Of a stretch of DNA of 64,000 bases, positions 35,259 through 44,205 are shown piece by piece (the stretch's first letter is position 1; each line of letters opens with the position of its first letter). Under the pieces are notes generated by a model. It saw only the letters and a list, made by a program, of their open reading frames with translations, was not told the DNA's origin and did no database searches. A program made the position numbers and the translations under genes. Origin of the DNA: Planococcus salinus (GTDB taxonomy: Bacteria; Bacillota; Bacilli; Bacillales_A; Planococcaceae); the NCBI RefSeq assembly GCF_003719725.1, contig NZ_RIAX01000002.1:1-64000 (forward strand), read 5' to 3'.

Positions 35259-35294
35259 TGTAATTCCTCCTCTTATTATACTTCTTCAGCTTAA

Positions 35295-35313
35295 TATACC
35301 TTCTTAGGGTATA
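35295..35313 (-). promoter_or_regulatory. CsoR-like box before copZ
   Basis: TATACCTTCTTAGGGTATA is a 19-base dyad (TATACC...GGGTATA) typical of CsoR operators, placed in the csoR-copZ gap. Confidence 0.8.
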
Positions 35314-35334
35314 ACAAGCTTTTTGTTTCCTCTG

Positions 35335-35622
35335 TTACTTGGTCATCGTCTTCATGACGTCCATCAGCTCGTTGATTGCTTCTTCGCCTTTGTTGTCTTT
35401 AATGGCTTTTGCCACGCAGTGATGTGTATGATCTTCCAGTAAAGCCAGCGAGACTTTGTTCATGGCCGATTGAATCGCACTGACCTGGTGCAGGATATCG
35501 ACGCAATAACGGTCATTCTCTACCATTTGATGGACACCGCGAACCTGCCCCTCGATCCGCTTCAACCGGTTTAACAGCTGCTGTTTGTTGGGTTGTACTG
35601 TGGATTTCATCGTCTTCTCCAT
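35335..35622 (-). CDS. csoR: Copper-sensing repressor CsoR
   Basis: The 95-residue helical protein starts at ATG 35622 after GGGAGG. It contains the DNA-binding segment LLNRLKRIEGQVRGVHQMV and the Cu(I) ligands C40, H65 and C69 (in DRYC and HTHHC). When copper binds, CsoR leaves its operators. A box at 35644-35662 directly upstream implies autoregulation. The order csoR-copZ-copA is the standard Bacillus arrangement. Confidence 0.95.
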   Translation of the reverse strand: MEKTMKSTVQPNKQQLLNRLKRIEGQVRGVHQMVENDRYCVDILHQVSAIQSAMNKVSLALLEDHTHHCVAKAIKDNKGEEAINELMDVMKTMTK

Positions 35623-35643
35623 TTCTCGAACCTCCCGGATCAA

Positions 35644-35662
35644 TATACCCTATACCCGTATA
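35644..35662 (-). promoter_or_regulatory. CsoR-like box before csoR
   Basis: TATACCCTATACCCGTATA lies 22 bases upstream of the csoR start and overlaps -10-like TATA sequence. Confidence 0.72.
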
Positions 35663-35806
35663 ATACAATGAACCAAGTCGGTTGTCAACAGAACCGCTTC
35701 CTTAAAACTCCCTTTTCAATACCCTGCCCGCCTATTCTGCAGCTGCAAACTAAAACGATATCAACGGCCTGCTCAGCGTTCAGCCGGTTTCACTCTGCCG
35801 TTAGCC

Positions 35807-37093
35807 TTAGTTCGCACGGGGTGCGTCGTTGCTACTATGGGACCACAGCATAATCGGTATTAAAACCAGGGCTAAAAACCCGCCAACCAATGACAGCGCA
35901 GCATAACTGGATCCAGCTACCACCATGCCGGATAATGCTCCACCGGAAGCTCCGGACAAAGCGATAAAGACATCCACAGTCCCTTGTGTTTTCGCACGTC
36001 TTTCGGGCTCCGTTGAATCGACCACTTTCGTCGTTCCACTGATCAATCCGATGTTCCAGCCGACTCCAAGAAGCGCCAACGCCAGAATAAGTGCCGCCAA
36101 AGAACTTCCCGGTGCAAGTGCAGCCAAAGTTCCGGCCAGGGCAAGTGTTGCCCCTCCAGCTACCGACATAGCCGTTGATCCAAACCGATCCACCAGTATC
36201 CCCGTAAAGAGCGAAGGCAGATACATGGCTCCAATATGAACGCCGATCACCAGTCCGATATTACCGAGATCATGCCCATGATGTCCCATATGTACCGGCG
36301 TCATCGTCATAATGCCAATCATGACCATTTGTGTCAGCACCATGATGGCAGCGCCGGCCGCAACTCCTCTTGTGTTGTGAACCTGTGGCAGATCCACCGA
36401 AGAGTCTTCTGTGGCATGTTCCAGTTTATAGACTTCCATCGCTTTTGCAATCAGAAATGGATCCGGGCGGAGCAGCAGGAAAATCACCAGTCCGGCCAGC
36501 ATAAAAGCTGTTCCGGATAAGAGGAATGGACCCGCCAGTGCCGGAATGCCGATGAACTGAGCGAATTCTCCCATGACATCGACCATATTGGGACCAGCAA
36601 ACGCACCAAACGTGGCTGACACCATGATGATACTGACAGCTTTGGCACGCTGGTTTTTGTTTGCCAAATCCGTTCCGGCATAGCGAGCCTGCAGATTGGT
36701 GGCTGTCCCGGCTCCGTAAATGAACAGAAATAGGAATAGCAGCGGAATACTATGGATGATGGCGGCAACAACAACTCCAAGCCCTCCCAGTCCACCGAGC
36801 AAAAAACCCATTGTTAGACCGGGACGGCGGCCGTAGCGCTGGGAAAGACGGCCGATCAATAAAGCGGCTCCAGCAGAACCCAGCGTAAACAAAGCTGTGG
36901 GCAGACCTGCATAGGCAGCGGTTCCCAACATTTCCTGAGCCAGCAATGCACCTACTGTAATTCCGGCCGCCAAGCCGGCACCGCCGAATATTTGGGAAAG
37001 ACTCGCAACAAAAATGACTCTTCTGTATAGTCTCTTCAGTTTTTCCGGTGACTCTATATACGGTTGAATGGAATCGTCGCTTATCTTCTTCAT
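35807..37093 (-). CDS. MFS-family drug/metabolite transporter
   Basis: The 428-residue protein has about twelve transmembrane helices with the MFS loop signature GRLSQRYGRRPGLT between helices 2 and 3. Glycine/alanine-rich helices and a central cytoplasmic loop (about 210-235, TEDSSVDLPQVHNTRG) are typical of proton-coupled exporters. The central HMGHHGHD segment between helices is histidine-rich. No substrate can be assigned. It is a single gene upstream of csoR, ending about 145 bases from the csoR box. Confidence 0.88.
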   Translation of the reverse strand: MKKISDDSIQPYIESPEKLKRLYRRVIFVASLSQIFGGAGLAAGITVGALLAQEMLGTAAYAGLPTALFTLGSAGAALLIGRLSQRYGRRPGLTMGFLLGGLGGLGVVVAAIIHSIPLLFLFLFIYGAGTATNLQARYAGTDLANKNQRAKAVSIIMVSATFGAFAGPNMVDVMGEFAQFIGIPALAGPFLLSGTAFMLAGLVIFLLLRPDPFLIAKAMEVYKLEHATEDSSVDLPQVHNTRGVAAGAAIMVLTQMVMIGIMTMTPVHMGHHGHDLGNIGLVIGVHIGAMYLPSLFTGILVDRFGSTAMSVAGGATLALAGTLAALAPGSSLAALILALALLGVGWNIGLISGTTKVVDSTEPERRAKTQGTVDVFIALSGASGGALSGMVVAGSSYAALSLVGGFLALVLIPIMLWSHSSNDAPRAN

Positions 37094-37509
37094 AATTGTT
37101 CACCTGCTTCAAACTGATTTATCGTTCATGTGCATTAACCGTTCAGAGTGTGAGCTTTTGCTACTTGTTTCTCTACACCTCAAGTATAAAGAACTTGGAG
37201 ACCGTATGCTCTTTTTAATTATATTTTTGAACAATCTGTCGTCAGATAACCAGAGGATTGCATAGGCTCCAGCAAAACGGTTTTCTTTTGCCAATACAGG
37301 GAATAATTATAACAAGAATCTCAACCGTCAATTGATCATTCTTCCATCGCCGCCCTTTCCAAACTCCCTGCAGTACAGGTACATACAACGGAAAGGAGCA
37401 ATTCTATGGAAAGACGATCCCTTCTGCACTACCGAAATGAGACCAGCAGCAGCGGCCAGGCCGAACGACAAGCTGCAACGGAAAATACTCAGTGAAGGAG
37501 TGCAATGGA
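37094..37509. other. Divergent gap between the MFS gene and the COG4315 lipoprotein
   Basis: No gene is supported. AT-rich sequence at 37100-37270 probably carries the MFS promoter; nothing else is recognisable. Confidence 0.4.
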
Positions 37510-38034
37510 ATGGATAAGCGTTTATTTCTTTACGCGATTTTTTCAGCCTTGTTCCTTTTGTCGGCTTGCGGGGATGCAGAGCCGGTGAATCCAGAAGTTA
37601 CGGAAATGCCACCAGGCGAGATAGAAGAACCTGAAGAAGCCACTGAAGAAGAGCCTTCCACAAATGAAAGTTCAGGCGAATCTGCTGGTAGCCTAATGTT
37701 ACTGGAAAACGAAGAAGTGGGTTCCTATTTGGCGGATTCTGAAGGAATGACACTTTATTACTTTGCAAATGACGAACCGGATATGAGCAATTGTACCGGT
37801 GACTGCCTGGTCAACTGGCCGGCGTTTACAGCACAGGATTTTGAGGTACCTGAAGGTTTTGATGAAAATGACTTTGGAACCATTACCAGAGAAGACAATG
37901 GCGAAGAACAAGTGACTTTCAAAGGGTATCCGCTGTATTATTTCATCAACGATGAAGAGCAGGGTGACGCCAACGGCGAAGGATTGAATGACGCCTGGTA
38001 TATCGTGAACAACGATACGACGTTTCCGCAATGA
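37510..38034 (+). CDS. COG4315-type secreted lipoprotein
   Basis: The 174-residue lipoprotein starts at ATG 37510 with GAAGGAG upstream. A signal with lipobox LSAC (residues 17-20) is followed by an acidic, threonine/glutamate-rich linker (about 25-60). Two copies of the COG4315 repeat follow: LYYFANDEPDMSNCTGDCLVNWP and, later, LYYFINDEEQGDANGEGLNDAWY. The YF/W and D residues define the lipoprotein Yx(F/W/Y)xxD family. The two cysteines of the first repeat probably form a disulfide. Function unknown; it is outside the membrane. Confidence 0.85.
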   Translation: MDKRLFLYAIFSALFLLSACGDAEPVNPEVTEMPPGEIEEPEEATEEEPSTNESSGESAGSLMLLENEEVGSYLADSEGMTLYYFANDEPDMSNCTGDCLVNWPAFTAQDFEVPEGFDENDFGTITREDNGEEQVTFKGYPLYYFINDEEQGDANGEGLNDAWYIVNNDTTFPQ

Positions 38035-38039
38035 AAAAA

Positions 38040-38077
38040 ACCAGCGGAGCAGCCATTTTCATGACCGCTCCGCTGGT
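38040..38077. terminator. Terminator between the lipoprotein and M48 peptidase genes
   Basis: Perfect 11-base arms ACCAGCGGAGC and GCTCCGCTGGT between convergent genes. Confidence 0.78.
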
Positions 38078-38120
38078 GAATTATTGAACTTCTGATTTAC
38101 TTTCTATTATGACAGCAAAA

Positions 38121-39419
38121 TCAATATTCGCTTGTCTGCAACAACTCGATCAATTCTTCTTCAGAGGATGCCTCCATGTAATCCATGGCAGTCATTCCAT
38201 CAGCCCCCGCCTTCGAAGGATTCGCGCCATTTTCCAGCAGCAGCAAGGCACTGTCGTATTCACCATACAAGACCGCGGTCCCCACTGCCGTTGAATACAG
38301 ATCTTCTGTATTCGGGTCAGCCCCTTCTGACAGTAGATACGACATAATCTCTGTATCTCCTGCATAAATGGCATACATCAGTGCATCTGCGCCTTCCGAA
38401 TCTTTTTCAAGAACATCTGCCCCTTCTTCCACCAACGATACGACTTCATCATATTCTCCAGCCGAGGCCGCAGTCATAAGCGGTGTCTGTCCTTCAATGA
38501 GAAACTCCTCTTCATAAGACAGCATTTCATCCATTGCTGAAGTGAAAAATTGGGAGTAAACCATAGTTCCTCCGGTAAAAATGGCAACACTTAAGAAATA
38601 GACTGCTACCATAGATCCGAACAAAACCGTAGCTCCAAGCGCAATTTTCCCACGATTCGGTGCATAAACAGGCAATTCACTATTGTCAAAGCGCTGAATG
38701 GCCTGGATGCGTTTCGGCAGACGGGGATGAGTTGACAGCACTTCGCTCAACCAGACAAAACCGTTCGATTCTGTCGCGATCTGCTGCCGGTAAGCTTCTT
38801 CATTCACTTCCCGGTACATTTTCTTGCCGACGCCGAGAAGAGTCAGCGCCTGTTGCGCAGCTGCCGCATTTTGAATCGCAAAAGCTGCGTGGCGGTCGCA
38901 CGTGTACTCACAGGAGCGGCTGTAGGCTTGACTCAGAAAAGGAATAAAACCGGCCGGCAAAATCAGCAGATTTTTCCAGACATGACGCCGTTTAATATGA
39001 GCAAGTTCATGGGCAATGATGAAACTCAATTCATCTTCTCCCTGTTCACGTGCCAATTCAAAAACTTCCGAATACAAAACGACCATGTCCCGCCCGAAAA
39101 AGCGTGTGGCGAACGCATTTAATGCCCCTTCTGACTGAATCACAAAAACATCCGGCACTTTTTTCAAGCCCATTTCTTTGGATAATGTCTGGACACGTTC
39201 ATAGACATCGGGGAATTGCCGTTCATGGATCCGGATCCCGTTCCCACGAATGGACCCGAGCATCAACGCATGGGTGAAAAGCAGCAAAGCAAAAATGGCC
39301 AGAGCAATGGCAACACCGACGACCGAAACGATGACCGCCAGATAGATCAGCACACTGACCAACAGGCTGATGAGGAAATAAATACTCTCCCTTTTTGATT
39401 GAACACGTGAATGATTCAT
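38121..39419 (-). CDS. M48 membrane metalloprotease with C-terminal ankyrin repeats
   Basis: The 432-residue protein starts at ATG 39419 with GAGAGGGAG upstream. Two transmembrane helices lie at about 12-30 and 34-55, followed by an HtpX/Ste24-like M48 domain with the zinc motif HELAH at 137-141 and the third ligand in SCEYTCDRHA (E171). A further helix lies at about 258-282. Residues 309-430 are ankyrin repeats (GQTPLMTAASAGEYDEVVSLVEEGAD, then two or three more). HtpX-type proteases degrade damaged membrane proteins; the ankyrin extension is not part of standard HtpX (about 300 residues) and could recruit substrate or a partner. It is a single-gene unit. Confidence 0.9.
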   Translation of the reverse strand: MNHSRVQSKRESIYFLISLLVSVLIYLAVIVSVVGVAIALAIFALLLFTHALMLGSIRGNGIRIHERQFPDVYERVQTLSKEMGLKKVPDVFVIQSEGALNAFATRFFGRDMVVLYSEVFELAREQGEDELSFIIAHELAHIKRRHVWKNLLILPAGFIPFLSQAYSRSCEYTCDRHAAFAIQNAAAAQQALTLLGVGKKMYREVNEEAYRQQIATESNGFVWLSEVLSTHPRLPKRIQAIQRFDNSELPVYAPNRGKIALGATVLFGSMVAVYFLSVAIFTGGTMVYSQFFTSAMDEMLSYEEEFLIEGQTPLMTAASAGEYDEVVSLVEEGADVLEKDSEGADALMYAIYAGDTEIMSYLLSEGADPNTEDLYSTAVGTAVLYGEYDSALLLLENGANPSKAGADGMTAMDYMEASSEEELIELLQTSEY

Positions 39420-39564
39420 TTCTTTCTCCCTCTCAATATGAAATTTTCTTACATATAATAGCACAGAAATCCTTTTTGGAATACTTGAATTCAAAGTAAT
39501 TTCCCCAAAAGAATCAACCGCCAGAGAAAGACAAATCTAATACGCCCCATTCACGAAATTGCTT

Positions 39565-40407
39565 TTATTCCTTATTCCGATATAAATACATGGTAAGGGG
39601 CGCGAAGAGAATCACCAATATAGCAGAAACAACAAACACCCAGGCGATTTCTCCCCATGTGGCGTTTCCATGCATCAGCCCGCGGACTGCTGTGGCGAGA
39701 ATGGAAATCGGGTTGATTTCCACAAAGCCCCGAAGCCAGCTTGGCAGGGTAGCAGGATCGACGAAGACATTGCTGACAAATGTCAGCGGAAACAGCACCA
39801 TAAAACTGACCATCATCAGTGATTTCTCAGAGCGCACCACCAACCCGAGCGCCGTCCAAATCCACGACAAACTGAATGAGAAAACCAAAATGAGCAATAC
39901 CGCGCCAAGCACACCCATGACACCGCCTTCCGGCCGAAAGCCGAGTGCCAGTCCGAGGGCAATCATGATGGCGGAAGCCAACGAATAGCGGATGACATCC
40001 ACAAGCAGCGCACCAACCAAAGCTGATGGCAGCCAAATCGGCAATGTGCGGAACCGGTCAAAGATGCCTTTCCGGATATCGTTATTCAAATCGATGCCGG
40101 TGTACATCGTAATTTGTGCAACGGTCATCACCAGTATACCCGGCAGCAGAAATTGCAGGTATTCACCAGTGGATCCGGCAATGGCACCGCCGAACAAATA
40201 CGTGAACATCAGCAGAAAGATAATCGGAAAGACCGTCACATCGAACATTTGCTCCGGCACATGCTTGATCCGCAACAATGCCCGCTGCGCAAACGCCATT
40301 GTCGAAGATAACGCATTCGGCGGTTTTGGCCTATTGCCCGAAGCAATTGCGCGGAGCAGCTGTTCTTCCTTATGGTTTGAGTTGTTTTGCTTTGCCTGTC
40401 CAGTCAT
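39565..40407 (-). CDS. ABC-2 type permease (DrrB-like)
   Basis: The 280-residue protein has a 45-residue cytoplasmic N-terminus and six transmembrane helices. The ABC-2 signature appears around helix 5-6 ([36 protein letters not shown]), as in the daunorubicin-exporter subunit DrrB. Its start codon overlaps the stop of the ATPase gene by four bases, so the two are translationally coupled. It should form a lipid or drug exporter with that ATPase. Substrate unknown. Confidence 0.9.
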   Translation of the reverse strand: MTGQAKQNNSNHKEEQLLRAIASGNRPKPPNALSSTMAFAQRALLRIKHVPEQMFDVTVFPIIFLLMFTYLFGGAIAGSTGEYLQFLLPGILVMTVAQITMYTGIDLNNDIRKGIFDRFRTLPIWLPSALVGALLVDVIRYSLASAIMIALGLALGFRPEGGVMGVLGAVLLILVFSFSLSWIWTALGLVVRSEKSLMMVSFMVLFPLTFVSNVFVDPATLPSWLRGFVEINPISILATAVRGLMHGNATWGEIAWVFVVSAILVILFAPLTMYLYRNKE

Positions 40408-41402
40408 GAGCTTTCCTCCTCTGCGTCCGGCTCTTCGCTTACCACCTGTCCCGTCAGCGTCAGAAATACTTCATCAAGACTCGGCCGCCCAAGTGAAAAA
40501 TCACTGACTGTGATTTTTGCACGTGCCAGTTCCCCCAACGCTTCAGCGACCAACGAAGCGTCTTTCGCCTGTGCACTCAGCGAAACCGAATCCGACCCCA
40601 CGAATACAGAAACACCTAGCTTGTTCTGCAGAATTTCAGTTGCCCGCAGCTGATCTTCGGAATTCAGCAACTGAACATTCAGCGTGCCGCTTCCCACTGA
40701 CGCCTTCAATTCGCTGCTCGTGCCTTCTGCGATAATCTTGCCCTGATGGATGACCGCGATCCGGTCGGCCAGCTGATCCGCTTCCTCCAGGTACTGCGTC
40801 GTCAGCAGCACCGTCGTGCCTGCAGCCACAAGTGTCCGGATAATGTCCCACACCTGGTTGCGGCTCCGCGGATCCAGTCCTGTAGTCGGCTCATCCAAAA
40901 ACAATAGATCCGGTGTCACCACAATGCTTGCTGCCACATCGATGCGACGGCGCATGCCGCCCGAATACTTTTTCACTTGCCGTTTTGCCGCATTTTCCAG
41001 GCCGAAAGCCGCCAGCAATTCGCTGGCCCTTGCCTTCGCCTGCCTCGTCGTATAACCCATCAGCCGGGCAATCAACACCAGGTTCTCCATGCCTGTCAAA
41101 TCTTCATCGATGGACGCATACTGCCCCGTCAAACTGATGCGGCTCCTGATTGCCGCCCCTTCGTCAGCCAGGCTGTGGCCAAAAATGCGGGCACTTCCTG
41201 CATCCGGACGGATCAGTGTTGCCAGCATGCGGATCGTCGTGGTTTTCCCTGCTCCATTCGGTCCCAAAAAGCCGTAAACAGCCCCTTTTCGTATTCTTAA
41301 ATCTACACCATCGACGGCGCGTTCTTTTCCATAGACTTTGACCAGCCCGTTCGCTTCGACAGCCCAGTCACCGGTTTGCTTATCATCACTCACACTACTC
41401 AC
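40404..41402 (-). CDS. ABC transporter ATPase (DrrA-like)
   Basis: The 332-residue ATPase has the Walker [15 protein letters not shown], the signature [15 protein letters not shown], Walker [18 protein letters not shown], and the switch histidine replaced by Q in [17 protein letters not shown], as usual in DrrA-type proteins. The C-terminal 90 residues are the DrrA accessory domain ending in the conserved [11 protein letters not shown]. The start is GTG, at 41402 or at 41393 where AAGGTGAG is better placed. Partner of the DrrB-like permease. Confidence 0.92.
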   Translation of the reverse strand: MSSVSDDKQTGDWAVEANGLVKVYGKERAVDGVDLRIRKGAVYGFLGPNGAGKTTTIRMLATLIRPDAGSARIFGHSLADEGAAIRSRISLTGQYASIDEDLTGMENLVLIARLMGYTTRQAKARASELLAAFGLENAAKRQVKKYSGGMRRRIDVAASIVVTPDLLFLDEPTTGLDPRSRNQVWDIIRTLVAAGTTVLLTTQYLEEADQLADRIAVIHQGKIIAEGTSSELKASVGSGTLNVQLLNSEDQLRATEILQNKLGVSVFVGSDSVSLSAQAKDASLVAEALGELARAKITVSDFSLGRPSLDEVFLTLTGQVVSEEPDAEEESS

Positions 41403-41648
41403 CTTTTTCTTTTAGGATAATTAATTGAGCAATTGACGAGATTATCACTGAAAAGAATCAGCATTCGCTTGCTTCATTTATTATAACGAATAACTTGAAA
41501 TTATTATCAGAAAGTTTAGATATATTACTGGTTATATTTCGACAGTACAGCGCTGTGTCCTTTCAATAAAATACTTTTCTTTAACGGTTTATGTATTTTG
41601 CAGGCGGGAACTATAACAGTCAAAAGATATGTGAAGGAGGCGAAAGCT

Positions 41649-41849
41649 TTGAAACAGAATATCGGGACCATCAATTCAATGGTGCGGATTACCAGTGGTC
41701 TGACGCTGCTTGCCTGGTCCATTGCCAAGATGTCACGCGAACAGCCTTCCGGAAGCCAGCTGTTTGTGTCGATAATGGGCGCACAGAAAGTCGCAGAAGG
41801 CATTACCCATTATTGCCCGCTGACCGAAGCGCTGAAGAATGAAAAGTAA
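41649..41849 (+). CDS. DUF2892-like small membrane protein
   Basis: I read a 66-residue protein starting at TTG 41649 because AAGGAGG lies at 41634-41640; the frame extends to 41598 without such a site. It has two short hydrophobic segments (SMVRITSGLTLLAWSIA and GSQLFVSIMGAQKVAEGITHYCP), and the cysteine-proline ending fits the DUF2892 (YgaP-like transmembrane) family. These are small inner-membrane proteins of unknown role, sometimes linked to rhodanese domains. A strong terminator follows. Confidence 0.75.
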   Translation: MKQNIGTINSMVRITSGLTLLAWSIAKMSREQPSGSQLFVSIMGAQKVAEGITHYCPLTEALKNEK

Positions 41850-41859
41850 CCGGCATCCC

Positions 41860-41896
41860 AAAAGGCATCCTGCTCATTCAGAACAGGATGCCTTTT
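41860..41896. terminator. Terminator of the DUF2892 gene
   Basis: Perfect 13-base arms AAAAGGCATCCTG and CAGGATGCCTTTT. Confidence 0.85.
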
Positions 41897-42002
41897 CGAA
41901 TGGCTTTCTATATTGGAAGGCGCTTTCGCGGCTGCAAACTGAGTAATGAGTAACGACCATATTTTTCTGTTGAACCTGCGCCCTGAAAAAATGAAGAATG
42001 AA

Positions 42003-42028
42003 AAAGGACGCCATTTTAAGCGTCCTTT
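42003..42028 (-). terminator. Terminator of the GntR/ABC operon
   Basis: AAAGGACGC and GCGTCCTTT arms, followed on the minus strand by TTTTCATTC, 22 bases past the last gene. Confidence 0.78.
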
Positions 42029-42049
42029 CTGAGAAATTTTTGAATTGTT

Positions 42050-43258
42050 CTATGCCTTGATCCATTTGAGAATCTCGCCAGGAGTCGCATTCTTGCCGTA
42101 CATCAGGATGCCCGTTTTGAAGATTTTGCCTGCGAGCTTCATGAAGATCCAGACGCTGACAGCGAGAATCGCAATCGCAACTCCAATTTCCACCCATGGC
42201 CATTCTTCAAGAAGCGACAGACGCATGATCAGCACACCCGGTGACGTGAACGGGATATAGCTGCCGAGCTGTGCAACAAATCCGCTCGGGTCGCTGAAGA
42301 CCGGCCCGATGAACAGGAACGGGCTGAACGGCAGCATCATGACGAGGCCCTGGAAGTTTCCAGCTGTCGAGATGTCGGCCATCGTTGCGCCGATTCCGAC
42401 GAACAGCGCCGCATACAGCAGGTAGCCGAGAATCGCAATGAGCAACAACACAAGCAGTTCCGGAACGAGCAGATGCTCGATGATTGGAAAATCGATATTC
42501 CAGATGAGCACCGGCAGCGCAATGACGACAAAGACCACTACCTGGACGAGACCGAGGACAAAATAGCCGATGATCTTGCCTTGCATCAAATCAGATGGCG
42601 TCAGCGACGACAGGATGATTTCGGCGATTTTGTCTTTCTTCTCCTGGGAGGCACTTTGGAAAATGGCCATTCCGGTGAAGACGATCGACAGCATCACGAG
42701 CGCTGCGAAAGCCCCTGGAACCACTCGTTCCAGCATGTTTGCACTGAACAGCCCACCTTCTTCCGTTCCCACAGAAGCATCTTCAAAGACGATTCCCTGT
42801 GCGACGAGTCCCGCTTCCTCGGGTGTTAGGCCAAGTTGTTCAATCTGTGCCATTTGCAGCGGACCGCTTAGGATCTGGACTTCATCCATGAACCCATCAT
42901 TTGTTTCTTCGTTCGTATAGACGGTGACGGTACCCGTCTCGACCGATTCTTCTGTCACAAAAACATACGCAGCATCTTCTTCCCCTTCAAGCGCCGATTC
43001 CGCTTCCCGTTCGGTCACTTGTGTGGACTCCATCTGCCATTCGGTATCTGCCGCGACCGCTTCCATTTGATCGTAGACACCAATCTGGTCGTTGACATAA
43101 ACGGTTGTCGTTGCCGCATCATCGTCTGAACTGAACAGGTTCGGCACCAGTAAAAATGCCAGGAAGATGAGCGGTGTCAGGAACAGGCCGATGACGAACG
43201 ACTTGCTCTTCATATTGCGCTTGATTTCCCATTTGGCGACTTTCATCGTGTTACGCAT
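42050..43258 (-). CDS. NatB-like ABC-2 permease
   Basis: The roughly 402-residue permease has one N-terminal helix (about 20-40), a large extracytoplasmic domain (about 45-170) and five or six helices in the C-terminal half (MLSIVFTGMAIFQSASQEKKDKIAEIILSSLTP marks the cytoplasmic loop). This layout is that of NatB sodium exporters and related ABC-2 proteins. I take the ATG at 43258, overlapping the end of the ATPase gene by eight bases; ATG 43246 is the alternative. It is the last gene of a five-gene operon. Confidence 0.88.
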   Translation of the reverse strand: MRNTMKVAKWEIKRNMKSKSFVIGLFLTPLIFLAFLLVPNLFSSDDDAATTTVYVNDQIGVYDQMEAVAADTEWQMESTQVTEREAESALEGEEDAAYVFVTEESVETGTVTVYTNEETNDGFMDEVQILSGPLQMAQIEQLGLTPEEAGLVAQGIVFEDASVGTEEGGLFSANMLERVVPGAFAALVMLSIVFTGMAIFQSASQEKKDKIAEIILSSLTPSDLMQGKIIGYFVLGLVQVVVFVVIALPVLIWNIDFPIIEHLLVPELLVLLLIAILGYLLYAALFVGIGATMADISTAGNFQGLVMMLPFSPFLFIGPVFSDPSGFVAQLGSYIPFTSPGVLIMRLSLLEEWPWVEIGVAIAILAVSVWIFMKLAGKIFKTGILMYGKNATPGEILKWIKA

Positions 43259-44192
43259 GCAGCTCACCCGCTTCCTTCAATAGATTTTTGTCGGTGGCGA
43301 TGTCGATAAAGATTTCATGAAGCGAAATCCGGTCGATCGACAATTCCTGTATATCCAATTCCTCCGGCAGGTTTTTCAGCCATATCGCCGGCTGTACGTT
43401 TCTCGACAGATAAAGCACAGCCGTTTCATTGTTCTGCTCGACTCTTTCAATTTCCGGCAGGCTTTCAAGCAGCGTGCCGCTGTTCATACCATTGATTGTA
43501 CATTTGAAATTGGCGTATTCCTTTTTCACATCGCCCAGTGTTCCATAGATGACCCGCGTGCCGCGGTGAATCAGGAACAGCCGGTCCGCCATTTCTTCCA
43601 CAAGGTTCATCTGGTGGGAAGACAATAGAATCGCCGTGCCATTTTGAGCAAGCGCACGGATTTCATCTTTAAACAATTCCTGGCTTACCGGATCAAGTCC
43701 TGAAAACGGCTCATCAAGGATCAGCAGCTCAGGTTCGTGAAGAATGGAAGCGATGAACTGCACTTTCTGTCCCATCCCTTTTGACAGCTCTTCTACGGAA
43801 ACTTTCTCTTTTCCTTCGAGTCCGAACTTTTTCAAATACTCGAGTGCGCGTTCTTTCGCACGAGCCAGTGGATAATCCTTCAGTTCTGCCAGGTACAGCA
43901 GAATGTCCATGACCTTGACATTTTTGTAGAGCCCCCGCTCTTCTGGCAAGTAACCGATTTTATCCCGCGGAATTTCCTTGCCCGCGCTGTTGTGAAACGT
44001 GATGGTGCCTTCATCAGGATACATGATTCCCATGATATTGCGGATTGTCGTCGATTTTCCTGCTCCGTTCGGCCCGAGCAGCGCCATGATTTCTCCCTTT
44101 TTCACTTCGAAGGAAATATTCGAGATGATCCGTTTGTTTTTGAATGACTTGCCTAACCCTTCTACGGTTAACATTGTTTCCATTCTCTTCAT
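43251..44192 (-). CDS. NatA-like ABC ATPase
   Basis: A 313-residue ATPase with Walker A GPNGAGKSTTIRNI, signature ELSKGMGQKVQFIASI, Walker B ELLILDEPFSGLDPVSQ and switch H in LLSSHQMNLVEE. The C-terminal extension (about 220-310) is like NatA. It works with the NatB-like permease to export sodium or other substrates. The start could be 44192, 44183 or 44174; GAGAGAAGA precedes all three. It is 13 bases downstream of another ATPase gene. Confidence 0.9.
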   Translation of the reverse strand: MKRMETMLTVEGLGKSFKNKRIISNISFEVKKGEIMALLGPNGAGKSTTIRNIMGIMYPDEGTITFHNSAGKEIPRDKIGYLPEERGLYKNVKVMDILLYLAELKDYPLARAKERALEYLKKFGLEGKEKVSVEELSKGMGQKVQFIASILHEPELLILDEPFSGLDPVSQELFKDEIRALAQNGTAILLSSHQMNLVEEMADRLFLIHRGTRVIYGTLGDVKKEYANFKCTINGMNSGTLLESLPEIERVEQNNETAVLYLSRNVQPAIWLKNLPEELDIQELSIDRISLHEIFIDIATDKNLLKEAGELHA

Positions 44193-44205
44193 CTTCTCTC
44201 ATGTT

